Assembly (NCBI GenBank): GCA_003151875.1
Contig: PLYW01000296.1
Coordinates: 1,740-15,280, forward strand
Direction of reading: 5' to 3'
DNA from: Acidobacteriaceae bacterium
Lineage (GTDB): Bacteria > Acidobacteriota > Terriglobia > Terriglobales > Acidobacteriaceae
DNA: 13,541 nucleotides
Of the stretch, positions 6,473 to 13,229 are shown one piece after another. The translations under genes were made by a program, and so were the position numbers. The notes below the pieces were generated by a model. It searched no databases. It had not been told where the DNA came from and saw only the letters and a program-made list of their open reading frames with translations. Position 1 is the first letter of the stretch. Each line of letters begins with the position of its first letter.

Positions 6473-8809
6473 ATGAGCCAGCACCGTGCGCCACTGCTGC
6501 TGATCCTCTTTGCCGCCATCCTGGTAAGCGGCGGCCATGCTGCTCCCATTCATAAATTCGCAATTGACCGCGACTTCGGGTTTCACAGCGCGTACGCCAG
6601 CTATGGTTTGACTTCCACCGACAACTGGCTTGGCGGCACTGGCAACTGGAGCGACTCCTGGTGTTGGGACTCAGGACTGCCCTCCGGTGGCAGTGATGTC
6701 GTCATCTACTCGGGCGGAGATGACTTGGTGTACCTGGACGCGAGCGCGAGCATCGCCTCGCTCACTCTGGGCGGCTGGAGCGGCACCTCACAGCTTGTCG
6801 ATAACGGCACCCCACAGACGCTGACCATTGCTGGAGCGCTAACCATCAACTGGACCGGCACTTTGTCGCTCAACGGCGGCGACACCGTGGCAGCCGCTTC
6901 GCTCTCCGTCAATTCAGGGGCCATCAATCTAAATGGTGGATCGACGCTCCAAGTCTATGGCGACGCGAATAACTCCGGGTCTCTTACCCTCGGCAGCAGT
7001 TCCGGTGGAAATAGCTTGATAGTCAATGGCAGGCTGACCAACCAGGGCAGTTTCACGCTCTACGCGTCCTCCGCCAACGTTGGCAGCCTGGATGGCGGAG
7101 TGCTCGATTTAGAGAATGGGTCGTTCCTCCAGGTCAACGGCGATGCAAGTACCGGGTACGCCTCCATGATGAACGGGAGTAGCATGTTCGTCGCCGGCAG
7201 CCTGGTCACTGGCGGAATGATCGATTTAGAGAATGGATCGGGTCTCCAAGTCAATGGCGACGCATCTGGGTTCTTTCTCCTGAATGGTAGCGGGCTGGCA
7301 GTCAACGGCACTCTGGACGGAGGATTGGCGCTCTACGGTTCCTCAGCCAGTGTCGGGGGCTCGGCCAATGCAGGAGGAATCGATCTGGAAGGATCGGGCC
7401 TCGGAATCAGCGGCGACGCAAATATCGGGTCCGTCTCCATGAGTTCTAGCGGCATGGGCGTCGGTGGCAACATGGACAGTGGTGGAATTTCCATGGACCA
7501 TAGCAGCTTGACAGTCAACGGCATGTTGACAAGCCAAGGTTTCTCAATGGTGGCCTCAGGAGCCGTTGTCGGCAGTTTGGTCAACTACGGAAATGTCGAT
7601 TTGGATAACTGGTCTTCGCTCCAAGTCAACGGCGACGCAACCAACTCCGGATCTATTTCCCTTGGCGGAATGGGCAGTGGCCACAACCTTTTGCGCGTGG
7701 ATGGCATGCTGACAAACCATGGACTCCTGGAGATCGATCCAGCCGGATATTGGACTAATACCGCGAAGCTGGGAAGCTTGGCCAATGACGGGACGATCGA
7801 TCTGATGGGCAACCTCTACGTCAAGGGCAACGCAAATAATAGCGGTGACATCGCCACTGGCCCTTACGGAAGTACAATTATCGTCGGGGGCAGGTTGACT
7901 AACGGCCCGACCGGGACCTTCTCGCTCAACAGCCGCGACGATGTTGCCAACATTGGGTCGGTGGTGAACCAGGGGGCCTTGTACATCGCTGACCAAGCTA
8001 CCCTGAACGTGACGAATTCGCACGTGGCGGCGGCGTCCGCACTGTCTGGCTTCACCAACACCGGAACTGTCAACATCGCTCACGGCGGCGCTCTTGCCAG
8101 CCCAAACAGCTATGTCCAGACCGCCGGACAGACCACGGTGGACGGCAGCCTGGCATCCGGGAAAATGATCAACTTTGCTGGGGGCGCCGTTTATGGCAAT
8201 CAGGGCACCATCAGCGGACCGATCATTTCCAATGCCTCGATTAACATCGGCGACGCCCTGCAGACCATCGGCCAACTTTCCTTTATGGGCAACTACACCC
8301 AGGGACCGCACGGAAGCTTGACCTTCGACATTGCTGGATCGGAACTCGGGCAATACGATCAGCTCAACGTCAGCGGCCATGCCCAACTCAACGGACTGAT
8401 GACCGTGGACCTGCTCAACAGTTTCATACCGCAGATCGGCAATACCTTTGACATCATGAACTTTACCAGCGAATCGGGGACCTTCTCGATGGTGCTGGGC
8501 CTGCCGATCAACGGTGAGGAACACTTCGTGTTGGAATACAACCCGACCGATCTGACGCTCGACGTGGTGTCGGGCGCGTTGTTGGAGGCGAACAACGGCC
8601 AGGCGACTCTCCTCGCATCCGACATTGCATCCAGCATCGCAGCTGATGGTGGATCTGGCGCTACATCTGGCTTCACCTCAAGCACCGGGTCTCACTTTAC
8701 GTCGGACTATGGCCGGTCCTCGCCGACGCCGGAGCCGGGTAGCTTATTGCTTCTCGGTTCCGGGTTATTGTGCGTGGGCTATAGTGTTCGGCGACGCATG
8801 ACGAAGTAG
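6473..8809 (+). CDS. secreted repeat-rich PEP-CTERM sorting domain protein
   Basis: A 778-residue extracellular or outer-surface protein. The chosen ATG at 6473 follows AGAAGG and gives a textbook signal peptide (MSQHRAPLLLILFAAILVSG, cleavage near GHA-A at 23/24); an upstream in-frame ATG at 6347 would hide it. Residues about 50-120 resemble autotransporter-like passenger strands (W...W..G.P pattern). From about 150 to 560 come imperfect Gly/Asn/Ser-rich repeats with the signature DLENGSxLQVNGDA, expected to build a beta-helix or beta-solenoid. Residues about 625-705 match the C-terminal beta domain common in autotransporter and PEP-CTERM proteins (YDQLNVSGHAQLNG). The end carries PEP (753-755), a hydrophobic stretch and RRR (773-775), the exosortase sorting signal. 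By family knowledge it is cut and anchored or released by exosortase, often linked to exopolysaccharide or biofilm. No exosortase is in the window. Confidence 0.9.
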   Translation: MSQHRAPLLLILFAAILVSGGHAAPIHKFAIDRDFGFHSAYASYGLTSTDNWLGGTGNWSDSWCWDSGLPSGGSDVVIYSGGDDLVYLDASASIASLTLGGWSGTSQLVDNGTPQTLTIAGALTINWTGTLSLNGGDTVAAASLSVNSGAINLNGGSTLQVYGDANNSGSLTLGSSSGGNSLIVNGRLTNQGSFTLYASSANVGSLDGGVLDLENGSFLQVNGDASTGYASMMNGSSMFVAGSLVTGGMIDLENGSGLQVNGDASGFFLLNGSGLAVNGTLDGGLALYGSSASVGGSANAGGIDLEGSGLGISGDANIGSVSMSSSGMGVGGNMDSGGISMDHSSLTVNGMLTSQGFSMVASGAVVGSLVNYGNVDLDNWSSLQVNGDATNSGSISLGGMGSGHNLLRVDGMLTNHGLLEIDPAGYWTNTAKLGSLANDGTIDLMGNLYVKGNANNSGDIATGPYGSTIIVGGRLTNGPTGTFSLNSRDDVANIGSVVNQGALYIADQATLNVTNSHVAAASALSGFTNTGTVNIAHGGALASPNSYVQTAGQTTVDGSLASGKMINFAGGAVYGNQGTISGPIISNASINIGDALQTIGQLSFMGNYTQGPHGSLTFDIAGSELGQYDQLNVSGHAQLNGLMTVDLLNSFIPQIGNTFDIMNFTSESGTFSMVLGLPINGEEHFVLEYNPTDLTLDVVSGALLEANNGQATLLASDIASSIAADGGSGATSGFTSSTGSHFTSDYGRSSPTPEPGSLLLLGSGLLCVGYSVRRRMTK
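6923..7840 (+). repeat. in-frame repeats coding the solenoid modules
   Basis: Six imperfect modules begin near 6926, 7106, 7223, 7382, 7598 and 7799 (residues 152, 212, 251, 304, 376 and 443). The best copies are also alike in DNA: GATTTAGAGAATGG occurs at 7106 and 7223, and versions of CTCCAAGTCAACGGCGACGC recur in four of them. Module spacing varies from about 39 to 75 residues, as if units were duplicated and then trimmed. Confidence 0.75.
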
Positions 8810-8862
8810 CAAGAGCGGCATGGGATCCAATGTCAAAGGGGAATGGTTCGTGCCGGGTGCCA

Positions 8863-8993
8863 GAAGCTATCTCATAAATCGGTTTGTGTCAGGGCACGGC
8901 TTCAGCCGTGCCGCAAATGGCCCGTTAAGGACTGGGCTTTAGCCCCTGAGGTACTTCGCTTTGGGGCCGCCCCGTTATTTATGAGATGGCTTC
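8863..8993. repeat. 131-bp inverted-repeat element with internal hairpins (REP/MITE-like)
   Basis: Arms of 17 bp, GAAGCTATCTCATAAAT (8863-8879) and ATTTATGAGATGGCTTC (8977-8993), are inverted copies with one difference, which is a G-U pair in RNA. Inside are a 9-bp perfect hairpin (8893-8901 with 8904-8912, centre GCTTCAGC), a 5-bp hairpin (8934-8938 with 8941-8945, centre GCTTTAGC) and GCCCC/GGGGC (8942-8946, 8963-8967). It begins 54 bases after the PEP-CTERM stop codon. No target-site duplication is evident and no transposase is present. I recall similar sequences from Acidobacteria intergenic regions, unverified here. Confidence 0.75.
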
Positions 8994-9010
8994 TTGGGCT
9001 ATGATCCTGA

Positions 9011-9052
9011 GGGTGCCCCATCCAAGCTGGTTTGCTTGGGTGAGGATTTACT
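9011..9052 (+). repeat. dispersed hairpin repeat, copy 2 (terminator-like)
   Basis: CCCCATCCAAGC (9016-9027) pairs with GCTTGGGTGAGG (9034-9045) through 12 positions with one mismatch and one wobble, followed by ATTTACTT. It is the plus-strand counterpart of 112-70 on the minus strand, differing by five or six substitutions or single-base gaps. It lies just right of the 8863-8993 element, so 8810-9060 between the PEP-CTERM gene and the next gene is almost all repeat sequence. Confidence 0.65.
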
Positions 9053-9116
9053 TGCGGCCTAATAAATGGCATGGACCGTTCCCGACAGCTCCTAGCCAGA
9101 AAATCAGGAGAAGAGT

Positions 9117-9533
9117 ATGACCCTACCAGCGACAGCTGAAACCGGCACCAGCAAGCAACGAACATTTTGGATTCTGGGATGCCTGGTCTGCCTGTTGCTT
9201 GGATTGTTTATCGGACACGCTGTGACCTACCACGGAATGCGCGCCGCCAGCAGCTTCACGACACCTTATCAGGCGGTATTGCTGAGTAACGGTTCGGTGT
9301 ATTACGGCAAGCTGTCGGGTTATGGTAGTGGCCACCCGGTGCTGACCGACGTTTACTACATCCTCAGCAAAACCAATCCGGACGACAAGCAGGTCACCAA
9401 CGTTTTGGTGAAGCGTGGTAAGGAGCTGCACGGTCCTGACCGCATGTACTTGAATGCCAGGCAAATCGTCTTCGTGGAACCCGTCGGCCCCGGCTCCAAG
9501 GTCGCCCAGTTGATCAGCGAAGCCAGCCAGTAG
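9117..9533 (+). CDS. small membrane-anchored conserved hypothetical protein
   Basis: A 138-residue protein with a polar N-terminus (1-16), one strong membrane segment (about 17-37, FWILGCLVCLLLGLFIG) and a C-terminal domain of about 95 residues. The absence of a cleavage site suggests a single-pass anchor with the C-terminal domain outside the cytoplasm. AGGAG sits six bases before the ATG, so the start is well supported. The stretch YQAVLLSNGSVYYGKLSG, then VLVKRGKELHGPDRMYLN and IVFVEPVGPGSKVAQLI, resembles a widespread family of unknown function that I recall with the pattern QAVFLxNGQVYFGKL ... LVKRGxELHGP. No function can be assigned. It precedes recN on the same strand, but array B and a separate promoter lie between them. 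Confidence 0.8.
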   Translation: MTLPATAETGTSKQRTFWILGCLVCLLLGLFIGHAVTYHGMRAASSFTTPYQAVLLSNGSVYYGKLSGYGSGHPVLTDVYYILSKTNPDDKQVTNVLVKRGKELHGPDRMYLNARQIVFVEPVGPGSKVAQLISEASQ

Positions 9534-9571
9534 GTCTCGCCATGAAGTCCAAGCCCGCCGGGTGGGGGGCA

Positions 9572-9630
9572 AACTGACAGCTGACAACTGACGACTGGCT
9601 ACTGACTACTGACTACTGACTACTGACTAC
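9572..9630. repeat. heptanucleotide tandem array B
   Basis: Eight 7-base units and a partial: AACTGAC, AGCTGAC, AACTGAC, GACTGGC, then TACTGAC four times, then TAC. It lies 38 bases after the stop of the 138-residue protein and just upstream of the recN promoter. TGA falls in all three plus frames and TAG in all three minus frames. The identical tail units suggest recent slipped-strand expansion. Confidence 0.9.
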
Positions 9631-9640
9631 CGGCCTTTCC

Positions 9641-9649
9641 TGCTACACT
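9641..9649 (+). promoter_or_regulatory. candidate extended -10 promoter of recN
   Basis: TGC followed by TACACT gives an extended -10 motif (TGn plus four of six -10 bases). Initiation near 9656 would leave a leader of about 24 bases. The nearest -35-like sequence, CTGACT at 9623-9628, lies inside the heptanucleotide array at 15 bases. No LexA box is recognisable. Confidence 0.45.
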
Positions 9650-9679
9650 GCGCTTAACTTCGGCGGGTCGAGAGCTCAC

Positions 9680-11404
9680 GTGCTACTGGAACTGCGGGTC
9701 GAAAACTACGCGGTCATTGATAACGTGGCCGTGGAGTTCGCCCCCGGCCTGAATCTGCTGACCGGCGAAACCGGCGCCGGAAAATCCATCCTCATTGACG
9801 CGCTCGCGTTGCTTCTCGGCGACAAAGCTTCCACCGACACCATTCGTCACGGCACCGACAAGGCCGTAGTTTCGGCGGTCTTCGAGGCCGAGTCCAAAGC
9901 CCTGGACGCGGTCCTGGAAGCCAACGGCTTGGATTCCAATTCCAATTCCGATTCCCAATCCGACGACGGCCAACTGATTCTTCGCCGCGAGATTTCGACC
10001 GGCGGTAAGGGTCGCGTCTTCGTGAATAACCAACCGGCGACGGTGGCTGTCCTGAAGCAACTGGCGCCGCATCTGGCGGTGATTCATGCGCAGAATGTGG
10101 CCGTGCTGGCGTTCGATGCGGCGTCGCGCCTGGCGCTGCTGGATGCCTTCGCCGGAGCGGACACCTCGGCTACTGCGGCGGCCTTCGAAAGTTGGGACCA
10201 AGTCCGCCATCGCATCGCCGACCTGGAGCGCGACGAGCATGACCGGCTGCGCCTGCTGGACTTGTGGAGCTTTCAGCGCAAAGAAATCGCCGACGCGCGC
10301 GTGCAGGCGGAAGAAGATACCAGGCTCGAAGCCGAGAAGCGTGTGCTGGCCAACTCCGAGAAGGTCTTCACGGCGGCGATGGCGGCCTACGAAGCGCTGT
10401 ATGAAAGCAATACTTCAGCGGCGGCTTCGATTCGTGCGGCAACGCGGCAAGTCGAAGAGTTGTCGCGCTTCGATGAGAAATTCCGGCAATCTTTGCCTGA
10501 ACTGGAGTCCGCGCGCATCACTCTGGAAGACATCGGTCAGGCGCTTCGCGATTATGCCGAAGGCATCGAGGCTTCGCCCGCGCGCCTCGCCGAAGTTGAA
10601 GACCGGCTGGCCCTGCTCGATCGTTTGAAGCGCAAATACGGGCCGACGCTTGATGACGTGATCGCGCTCGGCGACGAACTCGATCGCAAGCTCAACGAGA
10701 TGGAGAACAAGGACGAAGTCCTGCGCGCGTTGAAGATCGAGCTGGCGAATGCCGCGGCGAAATACTTGGAGGCGGCGCGCGGTCTGTCCCGGCATCGCTA
10801 CGAAGCGGCGCGCAAGCTGGAGAAGATGGTCGAGGGCGAGATCAACGAACTGGCCATGAAGGCGCGCTTCAAGACCGAGGTCAGCGGTTCGGACGAGGAA
10901 GGGAACTGGAGTGCCCGTGGCTTCGACCAGGTGGGGTACTTGATCTCCGCCAATCCCGGAGAGCCGCTGGGCCCGGTCGAGGAAATCGCCTCGGGCGGCG
11001 AACTGTCGCGGGTGATGCTGGCGCTGAAGACCAGCGTCGAAGCGGGCAGCACCAGCCGTGGCCGTCACAATGGCGCGCGCGGAGGCCCGGCACAGCGCAC
11101 GTTGGTCTTCGATGAGATTGATAACGGCATCGGCGGACGCGCCGCCGAAGCGGTGGGCAGGAAGCTGAAGCAGCTCGCGCGGACCAAGCAGGTGCTGTGC
11201 ATCACTCACCTGCCGCAGATCGCGTCCTTCGCCGACCAGCACTACCTCATCGAGAAGCGGGAATCGGGCGGCAGAACGCAGACGTCGGTGCGGCTGTTGA
11301 ATCCCGAGGAACGCACGCGCGAGATCGCGCGCATGATGAGCGGCGCCAAGCTGACCGACACCTCGCTGAAGCACGCCGAGCAGATGCTGAAGGCAAATCA
11401 GTAG
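9680..11404 (+). CDS. recN: DNA repair protein RecN
   Basis: RecN is an SMC-like ATPase that gathers broken DNA ends early in recombinational repair of double-strand breaks. The 574-residue protein has Walker A GETGAGKS at 29-36, a short coiled-coil middle (about 170-380), ABC signature SGGELSR at 438-444 and Walker B TLVFDEIDNG at 474-483. The start is GTG at 9680 (MLLELRVENYAVI), preceded only by a weak GAGAG. Three oddities: residues 85-96 (DSNSNSDSQSDD) are encoded by an in-frame hexanucleotide repeat; the usual HGQHEHQ loop is HAQNVAV at 136-142; and about 12 extra residues with GRHNGARGG (461-469) lie between signature and Walker B. The stop codon falls inside array C. The identification is secure. 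Confidence 0.96.
   Translation: MLLELRVENYAVIDNVAVEFAPGLNLLTGETGAGKSILIDALALLLGDKASTDTIRHGTDKAVVSAVFEAESKALDAVLEANGLDSNSNSDSQSDDGQLILRREISTGGKGRVFVNNQPATVAVLKQLAPHLAVIHAQNVAVLAFDAASRLALLDAFAGADTSATAAAFESWDQVRHRIADLERDEHDRLRLLDLWSFQRKEIADARVQAEEDTRLEAEKRVLANSEKVFTAAMAAYEALYESNTSAAASIRAATRQVEELSRFDEKFRQSLPELESARITLEDIGQALRDYAEGIEASPARLAEVEDRLALLDRLKRKYGPTLDDVIALGDELDRKLNEMENKDEVLRALKIELANAAAKYLEAARGLSRHRYEAARKLEKMVEGEINELAMKARFKTEVSGSDEEGNWSARGFDQVGYLISANPGEPLGPVEEIASGGELSRVMLALKTSVEAGSTSRGRHNGARGGPAQRTLVFDEIDNGIGGRAAEAVGRKLKQLARTKQVLCITHLPQIASFADQHYLIEKRESGGRTQTSVRLLNPEERTREIARMMSGAKLTDTSLKHAEQMLKANQ
9933..9962 (+). repeat. in-frame hexanucleotide microsatellite in recN
   Basis: Five units of ATTCCN type (ATTCCA twice, ATTCCG, ATTCCC, AATCCG) encode the alternating S/N/D/Q stretch at residues 85-96. 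The 6-base period keeps the frame if copy number changes. Confidence 0.75.
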
Positions 11405-11433
11405 CCAGTAGCCAGTTGTCAGTTGTCAGTTTT
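11399..11433. repeat. heptanucleotide tandem array C, inverted copy of array B
   Basis: Five units: CAGTAGC twice, CAGTTGT twice, CAGTTTT. The first unit contains the recN stop codon (TAG, 11402-11404). Read on the minus strand the order is AACTGAC, AACTGAC, AACTGGC, TACTGGC, TACTG, the same succession of variants as in array B on the plus strand. Confidence 0.85.
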
Positions 11434-11535
11434 GGCGATCAGCATTCCGGCTTGGCATCAGCTTCTTCGGCGATGGCGATTTCTCTCGCGCTGATCAGGG
11501 CCGCTGCCGCTCCGCGGTTCTATGAGGAATTGACG

Positions 11536-12651
11536 ATGAGTCCCAACTTGTTAACGTGGATCGCGGCAGGTGCAGTGTGTTGCTATTACGTTGTGATGTG
11601 GTCAATAGAAGGACGCGATCCGCAGCGGGGCATCATCGTCATCCAGTATGAACCACCCGCAAACCTGTCCCCTGCGATGCTCAGGTATGTATGGAAAGAA
11701 GCCTTTGACGACCGTACCTTCTGGGCGGGGTTGCTGAGTCTCGTCGCAAAGGAACTGGCAACTCTGGAGATGCAAGGTGACGCCCCGCGAGTGCGTGTGA
11801 TTCCGGGTACAAACCACAAATCCGAGCTTCCCAAAGAAGAACGTTTTCTCCTGGATAAGATACTGCGGCGCTGCGGGCCAAAGGGCATGTCCACCAAGCT
11901 GTTTGACGAGGAAACGGGCTATCAAGCATGGGGAATGGCGACGGTGTTACGGCAGGGTGCGGTTGGCCGATGGTTCGTTGAGAATCGCGAAAGCGTCATC
12001 GGGGGAGCTGTGCTGTCATTGCTGCCCGTGTATTTTTCAGCACAGGCGCATCATCTCGACCAAGTGCTCGTTCTCGCTTGGGCTTTGGCTCTAATGGCTC
12101 CCGGCGGCTTCTACCTAATCGCCCTTCTACCCCACTTCGGGGATCTGATTCGTGCAAGCCGCAAAGGCCCAAGACCTGCGGTGCTTTGGCGAGCCCTCCG
12201 GCTCCTCGCCCTCGTCGTGCCGTGTGTCGCAGGATTGGGTGCCGGAGCCCTGGTGCTCGGCGTCAATTTCGGGTTGCAGGTCCTGCTCGTAGCCGCATTG
12301 ATGGTGGGTCTAGATATAGCGTTTCTCCATTTGATGAGAGCGCCCACAGCAGAGGGAGGGAAGCTGCTGGACGACATCGAAGGCTTCCGCCAGTTCCTTT
12401 CCTCCGTGGAGAAGTCACCCATGGACCGAATCGATGGGCCCTCGCGGACTCCGAGTCTTTACGAGAGATACCTGCCGTGTGCCGTAGCTCTCGAAGTCGA
12501 ACAGGCCTGGAGTGACAAGTTTCTAGCCATGGCTGAGAGCCTGCCCGAGTGGGAGTTCTGGGAGGGCAATTTCTGCCTGGGGACGTGGAACGGCGAACCG
12601 GTGGGTATTAGTTTGCACCGCAAGCCACGGCATCTAGAGCGAGTGCAGTAG
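11536..12651 (+). CDS. DUF2207-like membrane protein lacking the N-terminal ectodomain
   Basis: A 371-residue inner-membrane protein. Start ATG 11536 follows GAGGAAT (11524-11530); the frame is open upstream into recN, but that part has no domain content. Membrane segments are at about 4-22, 154-170, 176-199, 221-242 and 246-266. Between the first and second lies a cytoplasmic domain opening with GRDPQRG...YEPPANLSPAMLRYVW (26-53), and after the last comes KLLDDIEGFRQFL (276-288) and RYLPCAVALEVEQAW (311-325). All are hallmarks of DUF2207 (YciQ-like) proteins. Full-length members have a signal peptide and an extracytoplasmic beta domain before this point and often a Gly/Ser-rich tail; both are absent, and the end is WNGEPVGISLHRKPRHLERVQ. 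It may be a natural short form or the remnant of a longer gene. Function unknown. Confidence 0.75.
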   Translation: MSPNLLTWIAAGAVCCYYVVMWSIEGRDPQRGIIVIQYEPPANLSPAMLRYVWKEAFDDRTFWAGLLSLVAKELATLEMQGDAPRVRVIPGTNHKSELPKEERFLLDKILRRCGPKGMSTKLFDEETGYQAWGMATVLRQGAVGRWFVENRESVIGGAVLSLLPVYFSAQAHHLDQVLVLAWALALMAPGGFYLIALLPHFGDLIRASRKGPRPAVLWRALRLLALVVPCVAGLGAGALVLGVNFGLQVLLVAALMVGLDIAFLHLMRAPTAEGGKLLDDIEGFRQFLSSVEKSPMDRIDGPSRTPSLYERYLPCAVALEVEQAWSDKFLAMAESLPEWEFWEGNFCLGTWNGEPVGISLHRKPRHLERVQ

Positions 12652-12660
12652 GGTCCCTAC
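12648..12660. repeat. palindrome holding both convergent stop codons
   Basis: GTAGGGTCCCTAC is a perfect palindrome around a central T. It contains the TAG of the DUF2207-like gene (12649-12651, plus) and the TAG of the DinB-like gene (12657-12659, minus). It is too short and lacks T-runs to be a clear terminator. Confidence 0.7.
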
Positions 12661-13148
12661 TTGATCGCCCCTTCTTTTCCCACCAGCCTGCGCAACAGTC
12701 CCATCTGTCCGTTGTGATAGCCCTCGTGATAATGGAGACGAATCAGCGCATCCGCGATCGAACCTGTGAGCGGGGGGCGACGCATCGGCTCCGGCACAGG
12801 AAGAGCCAATGCCTCGTCCGAGAGGGCCGCGAGAGCCGGAATCAGTCGATGCTGCGTATCGCTGAGCAGACCGCGGAGTGTGGCGAGATCAGGCACCTTG
12901 TCGCCGGGCTGAAGCGGGTTGGATCCCCGACGATAGTGCGCGGCCACCTCATCCCCAACCATGGGAGCGCCACCGGCTAGGCTCAGGACGGTGTTGCGGG
13001 CCATCACGATGTGTCCCAGGACCCAGTTCAGGCAGTTGCCCGCGCCCGGCGGCTGCACCAGGCTGTCTTCGTTCGTGACATCATCAAGGTTGCGCTTGAT
13101 GGCGCCGTAGCTGAATTCGTACATCTGTGCGATTTCGTTGCCGGTCAT
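12657..13148 (-). CDS. DinB-fold family protein
   Basis: A 163-residue cytosolic four-helix-bundle protein of the DinB/YfiT superfamily, whose members bind one metal ion through three His and include thiol-dependent transferases. The triad is readable as H46 (LNWVLGHI) and H141/H145 (HEGYHNGQMGLLRRL), the usual spacing and setting. Length fits the family (about 150-170). The ATG at 13148 has AGGAGA eight bases upstream; an upstream in-frame ATG at 13289 would add 47 residues read through the repeat element and is rejected. It converges with the DUF2207-like gene, five bases between the stops. Bacterial homologues are damage- or stress-linked in some species, but the substrate here is unknown. 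Confidence 0.9.
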   Translation of the reverse strand: MTGNEIAQMYEFSYGAIKRNLDDVTNEDSLVQPPGAGNCLNWVLGHIVMARNTVLSLAGGAPMVGDEVAAHYRRGSNPLQPGDKVPDLATLRGLLSDTQHRLIPALAALSDEALALPVPEPMRRPPLTGSIADALIRLHYHEGYHNGQMGLLRRLVGKEGAIK

Positions 13149-13170
13149 GAGTGGGCTCTCCTGCCCATGG

Positions 13171-13199
13171 ATTGTACCGCGTGGCCTTCGACCGGCCAC
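13171..13199 (-). promoter_or_regulatory. candidate promoter and operator-like inverted repeat of the dinB-like gene
   Basis: On the minus strand TACAAT (13176-13171) matches five of six -10 bases, giving a short leader of about 16 bases. Immediately upstream GTGGCC (13181-13186) and GGCCAC (13194-13199) form a perfect 6-bp inverted repeat over the spacer and -35 area, where a repressor could sit. No good -35 hexamer is seen. Confidence 0.35.
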
Positions 13200-13229
13200 A
13201 GGCAGGCGAGAGAGTCCGGGGGGAATTTT

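Noticed and set aside
7556..8524. 322-codon antisense frame inside the PEP-CTERM gene
   Set aside because: Opposite to a gene with signal peptide, repeats and sorting signal; composition is a mirror of the sense codons.
8902..9165. 87-codon minus-strand open frame between the PEP-CTERM gene and the 138-residue gene
   Set aside because: Most of it is the translation of the inverted-repeat element and the dispersed hairpin; it has no domain content and overlaps the start of a well-supported gene.
2007..11404. smc and recN as a single functional operon or island
   Set aside because: They are divergent, separated by a surface-protein gene and have their own candidate promoters; shared superfamily is not evidence of linkage.
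11197..11535. Upstream extension of the DUF2207-like gene into recN
   Set aside because: The added 113 residues overlap the conserved RecN C-terminus in another frame and show no ectodomain features; ATG 11536 has a good ribosome site.
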